Source of the DNA: Tremella fuciformis
Lineage: Eukaryota; Basidiomycota; Tremellomycetes; Tremellales; Tremellaceae
Reading direction: 5' to 3'
NCBI GenBank assembly: GCA_032768795.1
Contig: CP136496.1
Span: 558,001 to 622,000 of the forward strand
Length of the DNA: 64,000 nucleotides
The notes below the pieces were generated by a model, which saw only the letters and a list, made by a program, of their open reading frames with translations, was not told where the DNA came from and did not search any database. The position numbers and the translations under genes were made by a program. Below, piece after piece: positions 25,369-36,934 of the stretch (positions are counted from its first letter, which is position 1; each line of letters begins with the position of its first letter).

Positions 25369-28300
25369 CTATGATTTCGGCTGTGCGACGTTGACCTTGA
25401 GCAACGGCGAGAAATGTATCCGACTATCCTCTTCCGAGGCAGTTGAGCCGTCGGAAGGTAAAGTGATCTCTTCGACCGCGGCGCGAAAGGCGAACGTGCC
25501 ATTGGCGAGAAAAACCACCGAGACAGCATGACTGGCCTCTTTGCCAGGCTGTAGTAGAGGCAGAGGCGCAGAGAACAAGCCGTCAACGATGATGTTTTTA
25601 GTTGGGACGGGAGGCTGGGCAGACTGCCTCTTGTTGGCGGCAGGTGGTGCGGGGCGATTTGACGCCCATGATGTCTCGGTCGACGAGGACGGCAGAGGCT
25701 CGATGCGGACAAATGGACGGAACGGCCGTTCTGCTCATGAGATTGCGAAACACAAAGTGTATGATAGAGACTTACCCATCCGATTGACGACGGTCAAGAC
25801 AATATCCGCCATTTCACCCGGGACCGCCTCGCCCTGCATCTCCAGCCTGATGTCCAGGTCGTCCGTGCGCAGTACATCAAGCATATCACGGCTGAGCCCG
25901 AGGTGCCGCAGACTCAGTACGCCCGATCGCCTAGATCCAGGCTATATCGTCAGCTGATAGCATCACGCGCCTTGACAGCTGTGAAGAGCTCACCTCGACC
26001 CAAGTGGCGCTGAGGGCCTGGAGGAGTTGCTCGCGATACCAGAATGCCTCTCTGTATCGTCTCTCTTCGACCGGGGTCCGTTTGGCCTTCTGCACTACGT
26101 ATTGTCTCTCGCTTAGCGTGGGTATCGGTTGGTCCAGTTCGGCGGGAGGAATCAAGCATCGCGGCAGGGGCATGATCAGCCTATCGCGTTAATTGAGCCG
26201 TGTCACTGGAAAGCGACGGACGTACCGTTCAGTAGCGCCGGGCGGGACGAGGCGCGTTGTAGCGAGCTCATCGACCGTGCGTTGTATAGTCACCTCGAAC
26301 GGGACGCCGTATACGTTACGGATGTCAAGCCCAACGAGACAATGAGAGTGGTCACTCTCGCTTTGCAACACTCGCATGAGCTCGTCCTCGGCAGCAGCAG
26401 CCGCTGATCCGCGGCGACTGCCGTGTGACGGTACAGGCGTCAGAGACCCATTTGGAACAGGTTTTCTTTCGACTGCTGGTGATTCCGCCGAGGGCAAAAG
26501 TCGAGTGATGTCAAGCCAGTGAGTCTCGAGGGTATGATAGACCGTGAACAGCACGGGAAAGTGGATTTGGCGCGTGAAGAAAGACTTTGACTCGTCCACC
26601 CCGCCCGACGAGTCGGCGAGATGACCATAGTCGATGCGAATGGTACCATCCGTGCAGCCTACTTTGCCAAGACACCTGACTTGCACGGTCATGCGGCCAT
26701 TCGGGGGGATGTCGACGACCTCCTGCGTGTCCCAAGCAAACACCGGACGATGAAGTTGATCCCAGTCCACCTCGTACGCCTGTTCAGGGCTCAGTTCACC
26801 CTCAGCCAACGCGGCTTGTGCCTCGCGCTTGGTCGAGTCGTCAAATGACAATTTGAGGAAGTTGATCGGTACACTGGACGAGTTCTCCAAGGTCAAGCGT
26901 ATTGTGGAGCTGCTGATTAGCTTCACGCATAATCGGCATTGGGAAAGGAGGGCTGACCTCTCCCCATGGTACAACATGACAGTTCCGTGCGTCAGAGACG
27001 TTGATCTGATCCACAACACTGGCTGTTCCTCGATGACGCGGCATTCCAGCCACCGAGAAGGGGCGGAGACACTCGGCTTTCGCCCCTTACTCGCGATCGT
27101 TCCGTCCGAAAGCAGCGACTGGCGCGCTTCCAAACCATGCCGTTTCGTCTTTCCGAGTTCGGCGGACATCCGGCTGCGCCGCTTATCCCGCTTGGTCCGC
27201 TCGACTTCATCGATCATGGGCAGCAGGATCTCGGTATGGCTGCCATCATGTAGTCGGAGGGCGATACCTCGTATGTGCATCGTGCCGGACTCATTGGCCA
27301 CGCCTGTGACGCGCACTGTCTGCACTGACTGCGCAGGGAGGGTGAGCGGTAGAGGCGAGGTGATGAGCGGTACCCCGGAAGACAGAATGGACAGGTCCGC
27401 AATGTCGAGGTCGAAGAGGAAAGGGTTTTTGACGGTCACAAACACTTCGATCTGCTCGTTGACTACAAGCAAGGTCTTCGCGCTGTCGGCGGCTTTCAGG
27501 CGAGGGTTGTAGAGAAAAGGATCCTTCTTCCCTTCGACAGGAACAATCTCAGAAAGAGCATGCTCTTGCGGTATTCGATTAGGTGCCAAGCTGTCATGAG
27601 TCTCGATCAGATGTTGAGTATAAGCTTACCTAGCTATCTCGAGGGACAAGACGACCCTCTGAGGCAACCACCACGGCACACCGCCAAAATCGATCCCTCT
27701 CCGACGCGTGGTAGCCAGTGCCTGCGGATACATCTTCGCGAGATGCGCTTGGCTTGCTCCGTTGAGGAAAGGGTGCAGGTCGTGCAGAGCGGACAGACAA
27801 AGTCGTATAATGGCGACTTGATCAGGTAGAGCCTCAGCAATCGCAATCCCCTCTTTCATCATCTCGACCTGCAGCTCCGGCCAGCCAAAGCGGGACTGCT
27901 CGGGCGAGATATCGTCCCTGGCAGTTGTCACGGCTTGCCCTGAGAATGTACCGTTTGGCAGATCAGACGGCCCGTGCACCGCCAAAAGCCTGACTCCTAG
28001 GACCTCACATATCCGCTCGAAGAGTCTGATGACGCCGGCATTCCCGTCGGTGCTCTCTTTTCGTCGGACCGCAACGCTTTGCGTTGTAGCCGTCTGGACA
28101 GCCATTCCCAGTCCCAGCCCAACCGAGGCGTCCGAGAGTGCAGTAGCAGGCGCCGAGTTGCTCGTCCGACGAGATTGGTGGGAAAATCCTCCAGATCCCA
28201 TACGCCGGGCCTCTTCTCGTCCTTCGACAATCATGGCCGCACACCGCTTTACGACTTGCCTGGCGTACGACACTTCCTTCCGTGGTGTATCTAGCCATCG

Positions 28301-30396
28301 CGCGAGCCAGACAGCTTCCACGTGCAGCTGCAGCTGCTCAGTCTTGCTCATTGCCTGGTGAACGGGCCCTAGGGCGGCCTCGAGATGAGCAAATATGGAC
28401 TGGCGGGTGATCTGCGACTTGTGTCCAAGATGAGCAAGTGCGCGACGTCGACTTCGATGTAGAAGTGGGTCCAGAGCATCCTCGTCGCTAAGTGGAAAGG
28501 GGAAAGTGCGGGGAAGATGGTGGGACATGAGACACGACAAGGCGATAGATCCCCATCCAGATGCAGCCCAAATTATTAGTAGGAAGTGGGAGATGCGGAG
28601 GGAGAGAGTCGAATAGAGGTAGGCTAGCAGACCTTCGCCGGTCCCGATGACGATAGGCGCAGATGAGGTGGGTGCCGCAGGGCCAGATGGGAATGACAAG
28701 GAGCCGGACACTGCTTGAGGGGAGGGCGAGAGGATTGTAGGCGGGAAGGGAAGCGGTGATCGAGCGATGCAAGCGAGGGCAGAGAGAAAGTGAGTGAGGA
28801 TCTCGACGGGGATGGGCGAGCTCGGAAAGGCTTGCGCCATATTCTGACTGTCAGCTACATGGAGGCGATCTGTCAATGATAGCTGACCGAGCCGTCGCGA
28901 AATTCCCAAGCCTCTCCTATTCCTGCCACTGCCCGTCCCTCTCTTGCTCCCGCTTCCCAGAGAACATCTCCTACGGCCCGACACCGCTCTGCTCCGTCAT
29001 CGTAGCACTTGATGGCATCGCCGTACATTCCAGCCAGGAGATACATGTCCCCGAGCAGCTTAAGCAGCCTGCCCCCAGCAACACCGCTCAGGGGAGCATT
29101 TGTATGCTTGACATTTGGGCCCGAGGCTGTGGAGACGGACTGCGCTGAGGTGTTTGACGCAATCGACTGCACCGAAGTCGACCTTGAGAAAGGGGAGGTG
29201 AGGGCGGTCGAGCGTCGAAATGGGTTCGAGGATGCGGAGGAAGGAGGAGCAGGTGCTGGCGAAGTCGAAAGGGAATGTGTCTGTAATGGCGGTAAGGAAG
29301 GTGGTCCGACTGAGGTCGGCCGCCCGCCCGGCGTGAGTGACCGATTCAGCGAAATCCCCATCCCGCTGAGGTGATCCATGGACTGCGAGGTGGGTATGCC
29401 GACAGGTGTGGTAGTGCTGGACCTGCTCGGCCCATCGATGCTCTGCTTCTCAGACGACGGGCGGAAGTTTGGGGGGTGGGGCAAGGTCGAGGTGAGAGAC
29501 GGGAGCAAGGTCGATGAGAGCGTCTTGAGTCCGGTCGGGGTCTCTAAAGCAGTGGCCATCTCCCCCAGTTCTCCAAAGAGGTCCCCGATGACTTCCCCAA
29601 GCAGGCGACCGACCCAGCTATCGGCGCCGTCCAGCGGCGCATACGATACGCCTTCCTCGGCAGACCTCCCATTAGGTGGTTCCGGGCGGAAAGCGTGATT
29701 CGGACCAGGGGACTTTCGCGGTGAGGGCCGGGGCGAGGGCGACCGCGGGACTTCGTCCGGGACGACGATGAGCCTGCGCACGATGGGAAATGGCGAAGTG
29801 GCAGGGAAGAGATTCTGCAGCGTCTGCTCGAACGCCTGAGCCGGGCTCGCAATTGGAGGCGGGACCGTATGTCTCGTGAACGTCGGTGCGATCGGCGTGC
29901 TTGCCTGTCCCAGATCCCCTTCGTCCTCGCCGGCGCTCAGGCTGTAACCTCTCGCAGGTGGTACTGCACCACTGTCGACAGCGATGCCAATGACGACCAG
30001 GGGGAAGGTGGCGAGGCGCAGCAGACTGAGAGGGTAGAGGTGCCGAGCGGGCGGATGCCGGGGGTAAGCCAGGTGGACATGGTTCGCGGCCGTTGCGCGG
30101 GAGATCGACGTCCCCGTCGAAGTAGGGAAGAAGCGCGTCCGCGAGCTCTCTCCACTGGCGCCTCGGGTATGTGCGTGCGAATGCGAAGTGGACGCTGAAG
30201 ACGGTCCTGGGCGGCGCACCTCGTCGCCTCGCAGGGTCTGGTGTCGCTTGATGAGGGAGGACCAGAAGTCGTAGATGGCGTCGGTGAGCTGTGCCCCGCC
30301 TGCTGGTGTGTTCAAGTGCACGGGAACGAGCAGGACCTGAACTTTGCCCAGCGAGACGGGGTCGCCGAGGGGCGACAGCGGGGCATGAGTGTCCAT
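25369..30396 (-). CDS. TRS120: TRAPPII subunit Trs120
   Basis: Golgi vesicle tethering/Rab GEF (TRAPPII) subunit, the homologue of human TRAPPC9. It starts MDTHAPLSPLGDPV then KVQVLLVPVHLNTPAG, the typical first strand of the family. A large low-complexity Ser/Pro insert is seen around residues 200-410. Helical repeats follow, with LLKLLGDMYLLAGMYGDAIKCYDDGAERCRA, then RLCLSALHDLHPFLNG. The C-terminal half is a series of beta-sandwich (Ig-like) modules, for example NEQIEVFVTVKNPFLFDLDI and GEMADIVLTVVNRM. Few introns separate three long exons. It ends LLKVNVAQPKS. The C-terminal exon boundaries near 25.8-26.2 kb are approximate. Confidence 0.9.
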
Positions 30397-30723
30397 CTCG
30401 AGCGGGGATCGACGAGAAGATGCTGGGCCGTATTGACAAAGTGGGGAGACCTATCAATCGCCTGGCCCACCTGCTACTGCCCAAGTTACTCGTCAGAGCA
30501 TGGCCGCTACCCGTGTATCGTCTCGTGTCGTGCGTTCGCCCAGATCTTACAGTATATGAGCTGGAATGACGGTGTCTAGCGATGTTCGTCGCGGTGGACC
30601 ACTGCAGCCGGTCAAGGTACCAAGAGGCGCGTGCTACGCTATTTGCCACCCTCACTTTAAATTTCGGTCCTCGAGTGGTCCACCATCCATAAGACCTGCT
30701 CTATCCGCATCTGAACAGCCAAC
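30397..30723. promoter_or_regulatory. Bidirectional promoter region TRS120/TMA16
   Basis: 327 bp between divergent ATGs. No strong TATA box or other site was recognised. Confidence 0.35.
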
Positions 30724-31534
30724 ATGCCCACACGACGGCTCACAAAGAAGACGATCAAAGGCAAAGAGGGCCTGCATCCCGGCTCGCGCAAAGGTCAGCT
30801 ACGTTTCGCGGGAGGTAGCAGCACAGCTGACGCCCAGCCGACCAGCTCACACGGGTCAACCTGCGCATCGCCAAGCTGCACGCGCAGACCAAAGTCCGGC
30901 AAGACCTCAAGCACGCCAAACGTGAGTCTCTCACCGTCCACACTCCCTATGATCCAGCTATCGCAACCAGATGGTCCGAGCATAGCTGAGAGCCAGTCCT
31001 CCGACCGACGTTCTTCCTCCACTCGCTCTCCTCCGGCGCACCACTCTCCCTGCCATCCTTGCGGGCACTCATATCGGACGTCTACCTCACGCGACACGAT
31101 GCGCGCATAGCCGAGCTCATCGCTGACCGGAGGCCCGGGCGGCCTAAACCCAAAGAGCTCGTGGAGCTGGAAGAAAGCCGCCGGCGCGAGATGGCAGAGT
31201 GGGACACGGGCTTCGGTCAGTCCTCCTCAGATTTACGCCTCGTTTCGCTCGGCGTGCTGACGGTGCAGAGGTGATTGACCTGACGCATGGGCCGAGTGTC
31301 AAGCTCATGTGGTCGTGGTTGGAGAACGATACGCCTATGTCTGACGCGCACCTCGACCTCCTGCGGCAGGTGCGGATACCGCGCTTTCCCGAGGGCGCAG
31401 AGGGCATCACGGTCAGTCGGCCGGGGCATACGGAGAAGATGGGGCTGGGGAAGGATGTGGAGGGCGAGGGGGAGGACTGGACGACGCTGGGCAAGGTTAG
31501 GGACGCCGAGGTGGCCGAGGTGGACATGGCTTGA
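30724..31534 (+). CDS. TMA16: Translation machinery-associated protein 16 homologue
   Basis: Pre-60S/ribosome-associated protein of the Tma16 family. It starts MPTRRLTKKTIKGKEGLHPG, the family's N-terminal signature. Splicing (donor at about 30793, acceptor CCCAG before CCGACCAG) continues with ADQLTRVNLRIAKLHAQTK. Later blocks are SLRALISDVYLTRHDARIAE, GRPKPKELVELEESRRREM and VKLMWSWLENDT. It ends VAEVDMA at 31534. Short introns interrupt near 30920-31000 and 31217-31265. About 200-230 residues are expected. Nuclear/nucleolar. Confidence 0.9.
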
Positions 31535-31742
31535 GTGCCTCGCTGGTCGTTGGCTTTGAACCGGAGGGGGAGCATCTGTATTTCCCGCATTGGGATACCC
31601 GCCGCGTAGCTGTATACATGTTGTATGACTATACTTGACTGACTGGCTGGCTTGACTGAACTTGCCGTACTATGCTCTGATACTCGGTCCTCCTAGCTTG
31701 GGTCTGGGAGAGACCGCAAGGTAGTCGGTGAGATGTCGCTCG

Positions 31743-32118
31743 CTAATGCTCCTCCGACTTCGACTTCAAAGGGTGAATAGCGACACCCTCCCCTTCTTCC
31801 CGCTTGGGAACCTCGTACATCCCCGGTCGGCCAGGTACAGGGACGTGCTCGCACCCACACCGACCGGCAGGCGGGACGCCGGCGAGGGCCTACGAGTCAG
31901 CTGCGGCGCTTTGCTCGTCTACCTGTTCTCAGCTGACAATCTCGATATGCCCGCCTGGATGTCAGCACACATTCTCCCCACAAGTTCAAATACGAGTCTG
32001 GAGTCTGTAGCAGACTTGAGACCAGCCGGAGAAGGGTGGGATGAAGGGGGAGAAGGGGCTCACCGCATCCCCACCAAGTGGGCAGACCGTCGTTGGGGCA
32101 GATCACCTGCTTGCACAT
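31743..32118 (-). CDS. Small Cys-rich conserved fungal protein (72 aa)
   Basis: Three exons, 32118-32064, 31954-31938 (17 nt) and 31889-31743, sum to 219 nt. The product begins MCKQVICPNDGLPTWWGCGG, continues HIEIALAGVPPAGRCGCEHV and has a charged tail ending SKSEEH. The pattern C-x(4)-C-x(n)-W-G-C-G-H-x-G-V-P-x(4)-C-x-C is one I associate with tiny uncharacterised fungal proteins. The Cys/His spacing suggests a metal site. No function is known. It is convergent with TMA16 and invisible as a single open frame because of the 17-nt middle exon and a 109-nt intron. Confidence 0.8.
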
Positions 32119-32379
32119 ATTCAGAGCTTGATGGTGTTGGACGTGAATAGGACTGCTCGTTCTGATGGTGACGAGTGGCAAGATGATGCTGAACGAGTGT
32201 GGCTAAATACCAAAGTGGCATCTCCGACTCAAAGACCGTGCTGACTCAGCCACGACCACATGCATGAACTATAGCACAGAGATTCCGAATACGAAACGGG
32301 GGTGAGAGATCATCTCCGCTGTACACACTACACAGGAGCGGGGTGTCTGATGATGGCAGTCGAGCAGGAGCAGGAGCCG

Positions 32380-35300
32380 CTACTCCATGTCACCCCTCGG
32401 GAACGATTGCACGCGCCCGTTCTTCTTATGCGAGGAATGACGAGGGGGTCTGACTATGACCGGCGGCATGGACTTTCTGGCTTCGGCGTGATGGGCATGG
32501 CCCCACGCTCCGATCTCGGAGGAGCTTGCTGCAGGACGCTGCTGAGGAACAACTGCGGCGAACGGCACCGGGACAGGCCGAAGGGCAGACGCTCCTGTCT
32601 GCGGTACCGGGGGAGAGTCGCTGGTGGTCAAACTCGTAAGTTGCTCGGCGGGTATAGGCTCGGTGGTCTTGCATGCCAAAGGCTCAGCATCCGGCTTTGC
32701 GTTCTTCCCTGTATTCGAGATCCCAGCTTGCGCCGCCTTGTAGGCCGCCAACTGCTCCTCATCGTAGACCGCAACCACCATGCCATCTTCTGTCCTGAAG
32801 CCTTTAGGTAACAGAGGCGGGAGACTCCTGCCTGCGGGCTGGCCATGAGATTCCCGAGAGTCGGTAGTTGAGCTTTTGGCGGGAGATTGCCCCTCGATGT
32901 CCTCTTGTCGGCTGGGCAGGCTCCCGGGCTCGACCTTGATGGAGGAAGGGGGTGAGGGTGGTGCGGGTGCCGGAACCTCCAAAGGCTGTGGCATCTGGGT
33001 TGCGGTTCGATCGCAACCGGGAGATTGTGGGGGTGTCGCTGCTGGTACATTGGGTGATGCACCGCTTGACTGGTACGGGACAGGCCAGACGAGACATGGC
33101 ATGCCAAGGACATATGGCATCTGCAACATCAGATCCGCTTAATTAAGCCTATGCAGGCTACTTACTGGCATGGTCGGCGGAGGCCCGAGCCCCGGAAATG
33201 GAGCGGGGAAACTGCTCATCGGGGGAACTGCAGAAACGTATGGTTGATGGGGAATAACCGGTGCTCCTGTTGCCGGTGGGGCGATGGGGAACGGGGACCA
33301 GGTCATCCATGGAGGCTGCGCCGGGGGAGGCAAAACCCTCGGAGATGAAGTGGTCGAGTTTTGCGGGCTGAGGTCCGCCTGGGACAGCAGGGATGGACTG
33401 ACAGCTCGGCCATGACAGTCCACAACCATCTCCTTGAGCTGACAGATGAGTGGAGCTTCACATACAACGATAGATGACACACCTTCACGTCTGTGGGCAG
33501 CACGCGGCGAACCTCTACCCGCAACTTTGAGCCGTGCGAGACTGCGCCATTCTCGGAACTGATGGCGGCTTGAGCAGCCTCCTTGGACGCGTACAGTATG
33601 CGAGCGGTTGTGTACGTGGTGCCCTCAGAGTTGTGAGGCTTGAACTCGATTTGATTGATTTTGCCATAGCGTACAAAACGACGAAGAAGAGAGTTTTGCG
33701 TCTCGGCTTTGGTGAGTCGGCCAATATGGACCGCCGCCTCGTCGATGAAGCCAATGTCATCGCCATCCCCGACTTGAGTTAAAACACGGCCCTTGTAGGT
33801 GCTGAGCCATTCGCGTCGGAAAGAACCTCGGGGGTCTTGACAGACGGAAGGCTGGTACTGGCTCGGCTGCGAGGCGACTATTGACGGGGCGATCGACGGG
33901 CGGTAATGCTCACTCGGGCAGACCGACGACGGTGGCTGTGCGGGACTGGGCGCGAGACCAGTCACACTTCCTGCGCCGCGCATGGAGTTTGCCCGTGCGT
34001 AGTTGGCCACTTCGAGGCCGGCAAGGTCATCAGGCAAATGAGGGTCGCGGCTCGGGTCTGCCCAGCGAACGTCCAAGCCAGGGATCTGCTGGAGTTCCTG
34101 GTCGTCAGTCCCATATGGCGGAACCGACCACTGACTTTGAGTAGCATTTGGGCTTCATGAGGAGTGCCGGGCGTGATCAGGAAGCCTTGGCCTTCGCACT
34201 GGGGTGGAATAAAGCGAGCGATGTTGCAAAATGTGTTGCAGAGGTCGAATACCCACTCCTTCGGCTTTGCACTCAGGGAGAGCTCGGTGATGAGTGCCAC
34301 GGCGCATTTGGTCAACCGCTGGGCACCGCCCCAAACGACTTGCGGGTCTTGACCTGGGGGAAGCATGCGCGCCCACCATACTACCTTGGTGTGGTTCCGG
34401 TTATACGTGGGGACGCCATAAACCGTTACTTTCTCTGGCAGAGCTTGGCTCGCGGGGTCCTCATCCCCAGCCACTGGAGGCGGAATCCGAACAGAGAGTG
34501 TACAGCGCGGACTCAATGCCGGTGGACGTGTCAGCGTGATGTGGATGGTGGCCTCCTGAATGAGCTCGTCGGAGCTAAAGAGGAACGATGCGGCGTGTGG
34601 ATCATGCAAGCATCTCGTGGTGTTCTCCTCCGTCTGGATATCAGAACTAAACCGAGCGAAAGCGGGTGGTTGGCTCACTGTGAAGACCACAAACGCCGAC
34701 CTGAATCTGGCCTGAATTGCAGCATGAGAGATGATATTGGGAAACCTGTTCTTGAGCCTAGACCGGTATGAACAGATGCGCAACTTGCAGAACCCCCTTC
34801 AAGTGTCCCCACTTGTAGAAGTGGCGCAAAAGCGCTTTCCTCCCTGCGGCGAGCTCGAGGGGGAAGGGCAGCCTGATCGTGAGCGCGTGTGCATGTGATG
34901 GGAGGGACACTTGCTCTACATGTAATCGCTGCCTCGCCCAATCTGGATTGTACTGTGCGAGTGGCGGCTGTTTCCACCACGTCCCAGTGCTATTGCCGTC
35001 CCGCTCCATTGTTGGCTGACGAAGGACGGGTGCTTTGTTAAGCGAAGCCGGGGCCTGTTGCGTAGGCAAGGTCTCGGTGACGGTAGACACGTTCCTCTGC
35101 ACTCGATGGGTCGGTTGTGGCGGAGCAGTAGTGATTTCCGGTTCTGAATCTTGGTCATCGCCTTCGTCGAGCCAGACAGTCACGGGAGGAAGCGGCTTGG
35201 GTGCTGGCGGCGGTGTCTCGCCATTGGACTCGGGGCTGGCCTCCCGAATGGCCGACAGACCTGGCATGGCAGGTGTCTCGGAGAGCGGCAGCGCATTCCG

Positions 35301-35540
35301 CCACACTTCCATCCTGTCATGCGTATCGACAGGCTGTCGAGGCGCGATGAGCGGGGCTTCCCAGTCGACAGGGCTGGCGGGGGCGTCGTCGAACTGCTCC
35401 GAGTTGAGCTGCTCGGTTGGTGACGAGGCGACCCAACTACGGTTTGCGGACCGTGACAGGGGGATCTGGTTGACCATGCGCCCCCCGCGTCGCTTGTTGC
35501 GAGGGGGTTGAGGGGGCAGGTCGACAGGGGCTGAGACCAT
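32380..35540 (-). CDS. RRM-type RNA-binding protein with Pro-rich C-terminus
   Basis: Probable start ATG 35540 (MVSAPVDLPPQPPRNKRRGG). An upstream ATG at 35771 lies in a pyrimidine-rich leader. The N-terminal 250 residues are disordered. A degenerate RRM-like fold follows (HALTIRLPFPLELAAGRKAL, RFRSAFVVFTVSQPPAFARF), then a second (VTVYGVPTYNRNHTKVVWWA). The clearest RRM is near 33.75-33.5 kb: DEAAVHIGRLTKAETQNSLL, RRFVRYGKINQIEFKP and ARILYASKEAAQAAI. The last 300 residues are Pro/Ser-rich, ending RVQSFPRGDME at 32380. Several introns, limits approximate. I do not recognise an orthologue. Likely a post-transcriptional regulator. Confidence 0.7.
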
Positions 35541-36515
35541 CACTGTGAAACTGCGAGAAAAATTCTCTCGTGAGCCACCACTCACAATGGGCACCGAGCC
35601 CGGGGCGACTGAATAGAAATTGGTTTCCGGGTGAATGGTATGATATTCAAGATCAAAATACCAGTTCTTTCTGAACAGAGTGTAACAGGAAGAGGTGGGA
35701 TGATGAGAAGAAGGAATAGGATGAGGATGAGAAAGAAAATGAGAGTAAGAATGAGAACGACGAGGGCGCATGGTTGACTGGACTGCATCAAATCAAATCG
35801 GATTGGACTGGGCCGTAATTATCTGAGCACGGGCCACTTTTAGGCGCAGCCGTGTGCACCTCGCGTGGCTGGGTAGAGATCACTGTAAGACACGAATCAT
35901 ACATCAGTGTAGAGGTATATATCATGGCATGAATCTGTCGAAAGCGAGCGAGGAGACCATCTCGAAGTGCAGCCATGGCTCACAATACGGTACTGTGTTG
36001 CCTGAACCCTAGTTTGGTATCGACTTCTCGCCACCGAGACAGACTTGCGCACAGTCCTACCAGATCCCCGATAGTCAGGAGGCTGCGACCCTAAGTGCCA
36101 CTGAGAACGGCGAGTCACCTTACTTCCCAATGTATCATTCAGATGTCCCGTGCGTCACGGCCAAATCCAGAGGAAAAACACTCCCAGCCCACCGACAGCC
36201 CTCTCCGTGCCCTCTGCACAATCCACTGTACTCATCGAGGCAAAACGAGGCAAAAAGGACGGTCAAAGGATACCCCCTCACCCCCGTCCTCGACCCCATT
36301 CGCCTTCTCACCTTTCCCGGTCGACCCCACGTCTTCGCGCGAGAGACGTCAGAGACGCGAGCCGGGGACAGTGGATGTACAGTACGGTGCGATGCAGGGG
36401 AGGTCTTCCTGTATACGGCCCCGTCCTCATTACGAGGCAGTGTATATATAGCACCTCATGAGACACGACCCCTCTCCCAACGTCTGTCTATCTGGGCTTT
36501 GGATTACTGAATTCG
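35541..36515. other. Intergenic, pyrimidine-rich leader and TATA box
   Basis: On the minus strand, 35765-35690 is almost pure pyrimidine and probably lies in the RRM gene's promoter or 5' UTR. TATATATA at 36443-36450 lies about 66 nt before the next plus-strand ATG. I see no gene between. Confidence 0.45.
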
Positions 36516-36814
36516 ATGATCACATACGCCATGCCGCGGACGTTCTCCACCAAGAGCCTCGTCTCTCTGTGCCGGCAGGCGTGAGGCCTCCCCCACCCAA
36601 GTTCTGAGGTTGAAGGCTGACGGGCAGACCCTCGCCCGGTTTGACGAGCTCGCATCCGCTCACTATGCGCACCAACCAGCCTGCCCAGCCGACCAAGATA
36701 CACTACCACCGCCCGGCCGCGTGGAGCGAGACGATGCTGCGGTGTAAGATTGAACGCGCGAGGCAGGCGAGCATGCTCGCTGCTGCTGGATACAGGAGGG
36801 AGGTGCGACCTTAG
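36516..36814 (+). CDS. Small basic protein, 83 aa, possibly mitochondrial
   Basis: Exons 36516-36580 and 36628-36814 (47-nt GTGAGG..CAG intron) give 252 nt. The product starts MITYAMPRTFSTKSLVSLCR, an Arg/Ser-rich, acid-free N-terminus like a mitochondrial presequence (an alternative start is the Met at codon 6). A basic body follows with PTKIHYHRPAAWSETMLRCK and ARQASMLAAAGYRREVRP. No family is recognised. A TATA box about 66 nt upstream and a clean intron support it. It is convergent with MVD1, 120 bp away. Confidence 0.6.
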
Positions 36815-36934
36815 CTGGTCCACCAATCCGTGAAGCACGCAAAACCTCTTTGTCTGTGACGGTGTATTTGAACTCTGTATGTCCCACCATGCATGTTGTA
36901 TGATCTACGCGATGAGAGTATTATAACCTTTCAC

